The translations under genes and the position numbers were made by a program. A stretch of DNA of 6,011 nucleotides, taken from the NCBI GenBank assembly GCA_030590185.1, contig JAUUZB010000302.1, positions 1 through 6,011 of the forward strand. The letters run 5' to 3'. The notes below the pieces were generated by a model that saw only the letters and a program-made list of their open reading frames with translations, made no database searches and was not told where the DNA came from. Of the stretch, positions 1 through 5,785 are shown in pieces. Each line of letters begins with the position of its first letter. Position 1 is the first letter of the stretch. This DNA comes from Deltaproteobacteria bacterium. GTDB lineage: Bacteria > Myxococcota > XYA12-FULL-58-9 > JAUUZB01.

Positions 1-99
1 CTCGAGGGTTTCCATTGGGCCCTGCTCTATGACCTGGCCTTCAGCGCCGACTTCGAGGGCAGCCTCCTCGTGGTTCAACTGCTCGGCTCGGAGGTCTGA
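1..99 (+). CDS. 3' end of an upstream gene, product unknown (partial)
   Basis: Frame 1 is open from the window edge to a TGA at 97-99, giving 32 residues that end in QLLGSEV. I do not recognise the family. Coding character is supported by third positions that are G or C in about 27 of 32 codons. It is also supported by the arrangement with the next gene: the stop is followed by one base and then an ATG at 101, and the next gene's Shine-Dalgarno lies inside this reading frame. The fragment is rich in hydrophobic and acidic residues (for example LLYDLAF and ADFEGS) with no diagnostic motif. It does not look like the C-terminus of RpoZ, which in many bacteria precedes coaBC. It is probably the first visible member of the operon that continues through coaBC. 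Confidence 0.6.
   Translation, partial: LEGFHWALLYDLAFSADFEGSLLVVQLLGSEV
90..95 (+). promoter_or_regulatory. Strong ribosome binding site that fixes the start at 101
   Basis: GGAGGT at 90-95 lies 5 bases before the ATG at 101, close to ideal spacing. It overlaps the last codons of the upstream gene, so translation of the two genes is likely coupled. It decides against the longer open frame that begins at 29, whose extra 24 residues would overlap the upstream gene and hide the lipoprotein signal peptide. Confidence 0.8.
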
Positions 100-100
100 G

Positions 101-775
101 ATGCTCACCCCGCGGAGCCTCCCGATCGCCTCCCTGATCACACCTTTCGCCTTCCTGGCGTTGCCGGCGCTCACCGCCTGCACCACCGCGCAGTCGGCGC
201 GGGAGCGCTACGTGCACGCCATGACCCTCGAGGTCGGGGGGCATAGCCAAGCGGCCTACGATGAGCTGATCGCCCTGGCCCACGACGCGCCCAATACCCG
301 CGCCGGTCGGCGGGCCCGCACCATCCTGACCAGCGGGAGCCTGGTCACCGACGTGGCCGTGCTCGCTACCCTGGCCTCGGTCGGTTTTCCCGGCTTCGAG
401 GGCTTGAGCATGCAGGGCGTGCGCGCTGAGGCACGCATCGCCCTGCGCGACCTCGCCGAAATCCAACACAGCTTTGCCGCAGCGAACGGGCGGTTCTGCA
501 CGACCTTTGAGGAGTGCGGTTGGCAGGCGCCGCGACGCTCGACCTATCTCTACTACCTGAGCCCGACCGAGGTGACCGGCGGCACCGGCGCCGAGGACGC
601 GAGCTTCTTGCGCATGCAGGCCGAGTCGACCCTGGGCGGCATGAACCTCCAGCCGAGCGTCACCCGCACTGCCTTTGTGCTCATGGCGGTCGGCGACCCT
701 GACGACGACGGTGACCTCGACGTCTGGTCCATGGATGAGGATGACAACCTGGTCCATCTGATCAAGGATGACTGA
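101..775 (+). CDS. Lipoprotein with a pilin-like domain, function unknown
   Basis: This is a predicted lipoprotein of 224 residues. Residues 1-26 form a signal peptide (Arg5, hydrophobic stretch 9-24) ending in the lipobox LTAC, with Cys27 as the lipidation site. Residues 31-78 are a charged, probably helical TPR-like stretch (ARERY, AAYDELIALA). A hydrophobic helix follows at about 79-97, ending in GFPGF, then an amphipathic helix (EARIALRDLAEIQ, 110-122) and FAAANGRF. Its end is AFVLMAVGDPDDDGDLDVWSMDEDDNL (191-217, given here only as its order of motifs: a hydrophobic strand, an Asp-rich turn, then DVWSMDE). This order resembles type IV pilins: an N-terminal helix with Pro22 and a following Phe, EA..L..I..AQ..F, then a C-terminal strand ending in DVWTID. 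The prepilin cleavage Gly and Glu5 are absent, so it would be lipid-anchored rather than processed as a pilin. Cys133 and Cys139 could form a disulfide. The stop overlaps coaBC by 8 bp. The lipoprotein call is firm; the pilin-like fold is inference. Confidence 0.85.
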   Translation: MLTPRSLPIASLITPFAFLALPALTACTTAQSARERYVHAMTLEVGGHSQAAYDELIALAHDAPNTRAGRRARTILTSGSLVTDVAVLATLASVGFPGFEGLSMQGVRAEARIALRDLAEIQHSFAAANGRFCTTFEECGWQAPRRSTYLYYLSPTEVTGGTGAEDASFLRMQAESTLGGMNLQPSVTRTAFVLMAVGDPDDDGDLDVWSMDEDDNLVHLIKDD

Positions 776-2012
776 CGCCATGACCGACCATTCAAATCTC
801 CGCCCTCCTCAAATCATCCTCGGCATCACCGGCAGCATCGCCGCCTACAAGGCCGCCTTTCTGGCGCGCCTGCTCAGCGGTGATCCGGACACGCCCTGCG
901 ATCTCTGGCCGGTGTTCACCAAGAGCGGCGCCCGCTTCATCGGACCGGTCACCCTGTCGGCGATCTGTGCCCGGCCGGCGATCACCGAGATGTGGAGCGC
1001 GGAGGGTAGAGATCTGCCAAGCGGTGCGATCGGACACGTGGAGGTTGCGCACCTCGCCGACCTAGTCTTGATCGCGCCCTGCACCGCCGACACCATGGCC
1101 CGGCTCGCCATCGGGCGCGCCAACGATCCCCTCGGCGCCATCGCCCTGGCCACCCGCGCGCCGATCCTGATCGCGCCGGCCATGGAGAGCGGCATGTGGG
1201 AGAACCCCGCGACCCAACGCAACCTCGGGGTGCTCGAGGAACGCGGCATCGGGATCGTGGAGCCGACTTCGGGCGCGCTGGCCTCGGGCCGCGAGGGCAT
1301 CGGTCGCATGGCCGAGCCGGAGGCGATCGCTGAGGCGGCCTTCGCCGCGTTGACCGCCAAGGACCTGGCCGGGCGCCGCTTGCTGGTCACCGCCGGGCCC
1401 ACCCAGGAGGCCTTTGACCCGGTGCGCTTCATCTCCAACCACTCGTCGGGGAAGATGGGCTACGCGGTGGCGCGGATGGCCCGACGACGGGGCGCTGAGG
1501 TCTGCCTGGTTTCCGGCCCGGTAACGCTGGCGGCGCCGCCGGGGGTCGAGCGGGTCGAGGTGCAAACGACCCAACAGATGCTCGAGGCATGCCAGGCACG
1601 GATCGCCAACGTGGACGCCCTGGTGATGGCGGCGGCACCGGCCGACTACCGGCCGGCACACTTCTCCGAGGCGAAGATCAAAAAGGCCGACCGGACCGGC
1701 GGGCTCGACGTTGGGCTGGAGTCGACACCAGATATATTGAATACACTCAATGCCACGACAGGTGACTGTGTCGTAGTCGGGTTTGCCGCCGAGACCCAGA
1801 ACCTCGTCTCAAACGCTCAGGCCAAGCTCGAGGCCAAGGGGCTCGACCTGATCGTCGCCAACGATCTAACCCGGCCCGACTCGGGGTTTGGCGTCGACAC
1901 CAACGCGGTGACGTTCATCGAGAAGGGCGGCGGGGCTACGGAGTTGCCGGTGATGAGCAAGCTCGAGGTGGCGCGGGTGTTGTTGGATCGGGTGGTAGCG
2001 CGCCTTGGATAG
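768..2012 (+). CDS. coaBC: Bifunctional phosphopantothenoylcysteine decarboxylase / phosphopantothenate-cysteine ligase
   Basis: This cytoplasmic enzyme performs two steps of coenzyme A synthesis. CoaB joins 4'-phosphopantothenate to cysteine using CTP, and the flavin-dependent CoaC domain decarboxylates the product to 4'-phosphopantetheine. The length of 414 residues is normal for the fusion. CoaC (about 16-190) begins ILGITGSIAAYKA, the FMN-binding start, and has GHVEVAHLADLVLIAPCTAD with catalytic His90. CoaB (about 203-412) shows LLVTAGPTQEAFDPVRFISN, HSSGKMGYA, AAAPADYRP, KIKK (303-306), VGFAAET, LIVAND and a final MSKLEVA. The odd part is in CoaC: the substrate-clamp motif usually PxMNxxMW reads PAMESGMW (Glu140 for Asn), and the flap motif usually GxLACG reads GALASG (Ser173 for Cys). 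The start is either ATG 768, overlapping the previous stop, or ATG 780, where AAGGA at 764-768 would be an 11-base-spaced ribosome site. Both precede all conserved sequence. The family call is near certain. Confidence 0.97.
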   Translation: MTDAMTDHSNLRPPQIILGITGSIAAYKAAFLARLLSGDPDTPCDLWPVFTKSGARFIGPVTLSAICARPAITEMWSAEGRDLPSGAIGHVEVAHLADLVLIAPCTADTMARLAIGRANDPLGAIALATRAPILIAPAMESGMWENPATQRNLGVLEERGIGIVEPTSGALASGREGIGRMAEPEAIAEAAFAALTAKDLAGRRLLVTAGPTQEAFDPVRFISNHSSGKMGYAVARMARRRGAEVCLVSGPVTLAAPPGVERVEVQTTQQMLEACQARIANVDALVMAAAPADYRPAHFSEAKIKKADRTGGLDVGLESTPDILNTLNATTGDCVVVGFAAETQNLVSNAQAKLEAKGLDLIVANDLTRPDSGFGVDTNAVTFIEKGGGATELPVMSKLEVARVLLDRVVARLG

Positions 2013-2023
2013 GGTCGCGCCCC

Positions 2024-2043
2024 GGAGTCCTCACGACGACTCC
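2024..2043 (+). terminator. Small hairpin after coaBC, possible weak terminator
   Basis: GGAGTC (2024-2029) and GACTCC (2038-2043) form a perfect 6-bp stem around an 8-base loop, starting 12 bases after the coaBC stop. No T-run follows (the next bases are TGGTTGAG), so it is not a classical intrinsic terminator. It may instead mark the 3' end of the operon transcript or be chance. Its position between the coaBC stop and the next gene's putative promoter is the main support. Confidence 0.3.
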
Positions 2044-2046
2044 TGG

Positions 2047-2075
2047 TTGAGAAACGCGTCATTTCGTGCTCGAAT
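2047..2075 (+). promoter_or_regulatory. Possible sigma70-type promoter for the beta-helix lipoprotein gene
   Basis: TTGAGA at 2047-2052 matches the -35 consensus at 5 of 6 positions. TCGAAT at 2070-2075 matches the -10 consensus at 4 of 6, with a 17-base spacer. The surrounding bases 2045-2090 are visibly more AT-rich than the coding DNA either side. Transcription would start around 2081-2084, at or just before the ATG at 2084, so the message would be leaderless or nearly so. That fits the lack of a clear Shine-Dalgarno there. The call rests on short motif matches only. Confidence 0.3.
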
Positions 2076-2083
2076 GCTGAGTA

Positions 2084-4558
2084 ATGATCAGGAATCGCCA
2101 CGGTATCCTGGTTGGACTCGCGGTCTTTGGGATCGCGGCCTGCGGCAGGCAGGGGTTCGTTGAGACGGACTACGATATCGATATCGACGCCCTACCTGCC
2201 CTGACCGCCACGCCTAACGCCTTCGACCTCAATTGGGTCCGCACCGACGTCGTCGTCGATCTAGGCTCGGTGCTCAACGTTCCGGATGCCGGGAGCGGCG
2301 CTGACCTACTCGTTCACTCCGATGCAAGCTGGCTCAGCGCCACCTTGGCGGCGCCGGTGGGATCGGAGATGGAGATCACCTTGGCGGTGGACCCGACCGG
2401 GCTCACCCACGGTGAGCACACGGGCACGGTGACGATCTTCGCCTCCGCCAACGAGCTCCTCCCCGAGACCATCGAGGTCAGGCTACAGGTCTTCGCTGGC
2501 CCGTCCATCCACGTGGGGTTGACAGCGGAGGGTTGCCCGCGGACCGGCGCCACGGGCTGTGACGTGGTCGACGGCAGCGAGACCTCCTTCGCGACGGCGT
2601 TGCGCGACACGGACGTTGCTCCGGGCACCACTTTCATCATGTACGACGACAATGGCGGTACCGCCTATTACACCGACAGCCTCGCGCTGCCCGGAGACTC
2701 CTGGCTGCGACCGGCGGACTCGGTGGCGCGCGGCGATATCGTCATCGTCGGGGATAGCAGCGACGGTGTGATCCTCCTCACCGGCGATCACATCCGCATC
2801 GAGGATGTGGTCTTGGTCAACCGGGCCAGCACCGGCCATGCAATCAACGCCTGGCCCGACGGCGAACCGGTCGACGCCACCCGGGATCATTGGATCGAGC
2901 GGGTGGTGGCGTTTGCGACCGCCCCGGAGCACCTCGGTTCCAATGGCATCGGCGCCCCCCTGCGCATCGGCCCCGACACCACCCTTCGGCACTGTCTCAT
3001 CGCCGGCTTCTACGAAGGGGGCATCGATCTGCGCGGCGCACACAGGAGTCGCTTGGCGCACAATACCATCATCATCTACCAGAACGGCGGCGGTGTCGGC
3101 GATGGGTACGGTAGCCTGTTCTTCGACCTGCGCGGTGCCCGCGACCTGGTCGTGACCCACAACCTGATCCTCGCCCTCACGTCGATGGATCATCTCGGTA
3201 TCGCCTCAGACCGGACCCAAGGCCTGGAACTAACCGACAACCTGCTGCAGGGCTTCGCTGACTTGGTCCCGACCCTCGACGGGACGCTCAACGACGTTCG
3301 GGGCAACCAGCTGGCGGATGCCGAGATCGAGTCCCCCCTGGAGCCGCGCTTTCTAGCCGACTCGAGCCAGGCCTCGTCGCTCAACACCACGACCGCCGGC
3401 ACCAGCCTCGATGGCATCGACGTCTCGGGCGCCACCGAGGTTTTCCCCGGGGCGCTCCAGGTTCGCTCCGACCTGACCCTGCCGCGGCGTTCGACGATTC
3501 GGGTTGGGGCCGGGAACTGCGGCTCTCAGGCCTGCGACGTCACCGCCGGTTCTGGAAACGTCATCCAGGAGGCGATCTGGAGCAGTTGGCCCGGTGGCAC
3601 GGTGGAGATCTATCCCACCCCGACACCCATACTCGGCAACGGAGTCATCTCCTGGCCGGTCAATCTAATCGGTATGGGTCAAACACCGGATGAAACGATC
3701 CTGGTATCCGGCGAAGATGATGAGCTGCTCGAGCGAGGAGGAGTCTGGGGCACCCATGACAGCCTCCTGACCGTGCTGAGTTCCTGTCGAGAGTCGATTC
3801 GCATCGAGAATCTCACCCTGCGGGTCGACTCCGAAGCACAGGCGGATGACACGGCGATCTATATCGAGGGCGTCGAGGACTGGTCGCCGTTGGGACGCCG
3901 CACCCTCAGTCGCTTGATCGTCGAGTCGGTCAATGCCGGCTCCGGGCTGACCAAGGCGATCATCATCGGCGACGACGTGCTCGTGCAGGACGTTCTCATC
4001 CGGGGCGAATTCGAGACCTGCGTCACCCTCGGCCCACGGAACAGCAGCTCCTCCACGACGCCCCTCACCTACGGCAATCGCCTGGTCAACCTCAGCTGCC
4101 ACTTGCTCGGCACCGGGGACCACGCGCCCCGAGCCGGCTTTGATATCGCTGCCACCAACGGAGCCCTGTTCATCAATGTTGCGGTCGCCTTTGCAGAGCC
4201 AGCGCCCCTGTTCCGGGCCCAGCGACGCACCGACGATACGGACGTTGGGCTCAGCGCCATGGACGTCCCGGTTTCCTTTGCGGCCCACGCCGTGACGGTC
4301 ACCGGACACTCCGATCTCTTCTTCGACTTCGCGGCCAGCGACGGCACCTACTCGCTGATCGACATCGACGAGCTCGTGGGCGGTGGGGGGCTGTTCCTGT
4401 CCAACACCGACAGCCACCTCGACGTTGCCTCGGGCGGCATTGACACCGGCGTGGACCCCGCCACCCTCGACGCCAGCATCACCGCCGGAGAATCGGTAGA
4501 CGGGATCGATCGCGCCGGGCGTGCCATCGATCGAGGTGCCTACGAGCAGGGCTCCTGA
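2084..4558 (+). CDS. Large lipoprotein: Ig-like (BACON-type) domain plus two parallel beta-helix modules
   Basis: This is a predicted surface or periplasmic lipoprotein of 824 residues with no recognised catalytic motif. The signal peptide (Arg3, Arg5, hydrophobic 8-18) ends in lipobox IAAC with Cys20. An acidic linker (TDYDIDIDAL, 29-38) follows. Residues about 41-138 look like a BACON-type/Ig-like domain: SDASWLSATLAAPVGS, VDPTGLTHGEHTGTVTIFA, then ETIEVRLQVFAGP. Residues 141-459 and 471-822 are two related modules. Each opens with VG...C...CDV, contains beta-helix rungs (DHIRIEDVVLVN and ESIRIENLTLRV; TLRHCLIAGFYEGGIDLRG and LVQDVLIRGEFETCVTLGP), and closes with TAGxSxDGID then GA(L/Y). 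The last end, DRAGRAIDRGAYEQ, resembles the C-terminal motif of 'choice-of-anchor Q' and DUF1565-like beta-helix proteins. Such folds usually bind or cleave polysaccharide, but no such activity can be assigned here. ATG 2084 is the start that gives a complete signal peptide; no strong ribosome site precedes it. The stop is 63 bp before the FemAB-like gene, in the same reading frame. Confidence 0.9.
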   Translation: MIRNRHGILVGLAVFGIAACGRQGFVETDYDIDIDALPALTATPNAFDLNWVRTDVVVDLGSVLNVPDAGSGADLLVHSDASWLSATLAAPVGSEMEITLAVDPTGLTHGEHTGTVTIFASANELLPETIEVRLQVFAGPSIHVGLTAEGCPRTGATGCDVVDGSETSFATALRDTDVAPGTTFIMYDDNGGTAYYTDSLALPGDSWLRPADSVARGDIVIVGDSSDGVILLTGDHIRIEDVVLVNRASTGHAINAWPDGEPVDATRDHWIERVVAFATAPEHLGSNGIGAPLRIGPDTTLRHCLIAGFYEGGIDLRGAHRSRLAHNTIIIYQNGGGVGDGYGSLFFDLRGARDLVVTHNLILALTSMDHLGIASDRTQGLELTDNLLQGFADLVPTLDGTLNDVRGNQLADAEIESPLEPRFLADSSQASSLNTTTAGTSLDGIDVSGATEVFPGALQVRSDLTLPRRSTIRVGAGNCGSQACDVTAGSGNVIQEAIWSSWPGGTVEIYPTPTPILGNGVISWPVNLIGMGQTPDETILVSGEDDELLERGGVWGTHDSLLTVLSSCRESIRIENLTLRVDSEAQADDTAIYIEGVEDWSPLGRRTLSRLIVESVNAGSGLTKAIIIGDDVLVQDVLIRGEFETCVTLGPRNSSSSTTPLTYGNRLVNLSCHLLGTGDHAPRAGFDIAATNGALFINVAVAFAEPAPLFRAQRRTDDTDVGLSAMDVPVSFAAHAVTVTGHSDLFFDFAASDGTYSLIDIDELVGGGGLFLSNTDSHLDVASGGIDTGVDPATLDASITAGESVDGIDRAGRAIDRGAYEQGS
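2504..3460 (+). repeat. Beta-helix module 1 (protein-level repeat)
   Basis: This covers residues 141-459 of the large lipoprotein. It opens with SIHVG and a cysteine pair (Cys151, Cys159, the second followed by Asp-Val). Beta-helix rungs run from about 215 to 400, rich in Ile/Val strands and Asn or Gly turns (HNTIIIYQNGG, THNLILAL, TDNLLQGF). It closes with TAGTSLDGID (437-446) and GALQ (456-459). The ending is a degenerate version of the one that finishes module 2, as expected if a C-terminal end became internal after duplication. Confidence 0.65.
3494..4549 (+). repeat. Beta-helix module 2 (protein-level repeat)
   Basis: This covers residues 471-822 of the large lipoprotein. It opens with TIRVG and a cysteine pair (Cys479, Cys484, again Cys-Asp-Val). 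Its rungs run from about 565 to 705 and are less regular than in module 1. It closes with TAGESVDGID (800-809), which shares 8 of 10 residues with the module 1 ending, and then RGAYEQ. The similarity is at protein level; I saw no long conserved DNA stretch, so the duplication is old. Confidence 0.65.
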
Positions 4559-4564
4559 GCTGCC

Positions 4565-4581
4565 GGGGGATCCCATCCCCC
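4565..4581 (+). terminator. Hairpin A between the lipoprotein and FemAB-like genes
   Basis: GGGGGAT (4565-4571) and ATCCCCC (4575-4581) form a perfect 7-bp stem with a CCC loop, starting 7 bases after the lipoprotein stop. Only two T residues follow directly, so it is a weak intrinsic terminator at best. It could also protect the 3' end of the upstream message. It shares its last three bases with hairpin B. Confidence 0.4.
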
Positions 4582-4599
4582 TTGCCCACGGAGCAAGGG
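4579..4599 (+). promoter_or_regulatory. Hairpin B, alternative to hairpin A
   Basis: CCCTTGC (4579-4585) and GCAAGGG (4593-4599) form a perfect 7-bp stem with a 7-base loop. It ends 22 bases before the ATG of the FemAB-like gene. It cannot form fully together with hairpin A because both need CCC at 4579-4581. Its 3' arm contains AAGGG, the only purine-rich Shine-Dalgarno-like sequence before that ATG, though it is too distant to serve in the usual way. Confidence 0.35.
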
Positions 4600-4621
4600 A
4601 CGCGCACCCTACCCATCAGTC

Positions 4622-5782
4622 ATGCGTGACGCCCTCACCCTCCGGGTCCTCGATCACCTCGGCGAGGTCGATGCCCCAGCCTGGGACCGCCTCGTCGGCG
4701 AGGACGACCCGTTCGTCGAGCACGCCTTCCTGCGCGGTCTAGAGCTGAGCGGCTCGGTGGGCGAGGCCAACACCGGGTGGGTGCCGCGTCACCTGGTCCT
4801 CTTTTCCGGTGCGGACCTGGTCGCGGCGATGCCGCTCTACGAGAAACACGACTCCCGCGGTGAGTACATCTTCGACTGGGGTTGGGCCCACGCCGCAGAG
4901 CAGGCCGGCATCCCGTACTTCCCAAAGCTCGTCGCCGCCGTGCCGTTCACGCCGGTGACCGGACGGCGGTTGCTGATCTCGCCACTGCTCGACCGAGCGC
5001 AACGCGCCAACGCCGGGCGCACCTTGCTCGCCGGTGTGCGGCGAGTGGCGGATGAGATCGACGCCTCCTCGGCGCACCTGCTCTTCGTCACCGAGCCGGA
5101 GCAACAACTCGCCGCGGACCATGGTTTCCAGACCCGGGCCAACTATCAGTTCCACTGGGCCAACCCGGGCGGCTGGCGCAACTTCGACGACTATCTCGGC
5201 GCCATGCGCTCACGGGCCCGCAAGCAAATCCGCCGCGAACGTCGAGAGGCCGCCTCCCACGGCCTACGGATCGAGCTGCGCACCGGCGCGGAGCTCGAGG
5301 CGAGCGATTGGCTGGCGCTCTCGGAGCTCTACCGGCTCAACACCGCGGACAAGTGGGCTATCCCGTACCTCACCCAGGACTTCTTCAGCTACGCCCGCAC
5401 GCAGCTCGCCCACCGCGTGCGGGTCGCCTCCGCTAGCCTCGGCACAGAGATCTACGCCGCGGCCCTTTTCTTTCACAAGGGCAACGGACTCTTTGGCCGC
5501 TATTGGGGCGCCCGGGTGCCCCTGCGCGCCATGCACTTTGAGCTCTGCTACTATCAGCCGATCGCCTGGTGCCTCGAGCACGGGGTGACGCGCTTCGAGG
5601 CCGGCGCCCAGGGCGCGCACAAGCTCAAACGGGGCCTGTTGCCGGCACGCTGCCACAGCGCCCATTGGCTGCGCCACCCCGCCCTGGCCACCGCGGTCGA
5701 ACGCTTCCTGCCGCACGAGCGCGTCGAGGTGGCGAAGGAGATGAGCTTCCTGGCCGATCACGGTCCATACAGAACCGCTTGA
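4622..5782 (+). CDS. FemAB-like / DUF482 (PF04339) GNAT-fold protein
   Basis: This soluble cytoplasmic protein of 386 residues belongs to the family annotated as 'peptidoglycan biosynthesis/recognition' or FemAB-like, with an acyl-CoA N-acyltransferase fold. The exact substrate is unknown; a role in aminoacyl or acyl transfer to envelope components is assumed by relation to FemAB proteins. The family's landmarks are all visible. They are DPFVEHAFLRGLE (29-41), then MPLYEKHDSRGEYIFDWGWA (70-89), and YFPKLVAAVPFTPVTGRRLL (99-118). Further on come RSRARKQIRRERRE (196-209), FGRYWGA (291-297), MHFELCYYQ (304-312), FEAGAQGAHKLKRGLLP (325-341) and SAHWL (346-350). Length and ends match full-length members, and ATG 4622 is the only start codon between the preceding in-frame stop (4556-4558) and the conserved sequence. 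No good ribosome site lies just upstream. It follows the large lipoprotein at 63 bp on the same strand, so co-transcription is possible. Confidence 0.93.
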   Translation: MRDALTLRVLDHLGEVDAPAWDRLVGEDDPFVEHAFLRGLELSGSVGEANTGWVPRHLVLFSGADLVAAMPLYEKHDSRGEYIFDWGWAHAAEQAGIPYFPKLVAAVPFTPVTGRRLLISPLLDRAQRANAGRTLLAGVRRVADEIDASSAHLLFVTEPEQQLAADHGFQTRANYQFHWANPGGWRNFDDYLGAMRSRARKQIRRERREAASHGLRIELRTGAELEASDWLALSELYRLNTADKWAIPYLTQDFFSYARTQLAHRVRVASASLGTEIYAAALFFHKGNGLFGRYWGARVPLRAMHFELCYYQPIAWCLEHGVTRFEAGAQGAHKLKRGLLPARCHSAHWLRHPALATAVERFLPHERVEVAKEMSFLADHGPYRTA

Positions 5783-5785
5783 GCC

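Noticed and set aside
29..100. N-terminal extension of the first lipoprotein to an ATG at 29
   Set aside because: It overlaps the upstream coding frame, removes the signal peptide from the N-terminus, and ignores the strong GGAGGT placed 5 bases before ATG 101.
41..781. 246-codon minus-strand open frame opposite the first lipoprotein
   Set aside because: The plus strand has a ribosome site, a lipobox and operon spacing. The antisense translation has no recognisable motif.
2173..2186. 14-bp perfect palindrome CGATATCGATATCG, a possible operator
   Set aside because: It lies inside the coding region and is explained by the Asp-Ile-Asp-Ile codon repeat (GAT ATC GAT ATC) after the lipoprotein signal.
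3665..4576. 303-codon minus-strand open frame opposite the large lipoprotein
   Set aside because: Long antisense frames are expected in GC-rich coding DNA. The translation is low-complexity Gly/Val/Asp-rich with no domain, and the plus strand encodes a coherent lipoprotein.
4559..4621. Stop-codon read-through fusing the beta-helix lipoprotein to the FemAB-like protein, since they share a frame
   Set aside because: A secreted lipoprotein and a cytoplasmic enzyme make no sensible fusion. A shared frame has a one-in-three chance, and the FemAB-like family start matches ATG 4622.
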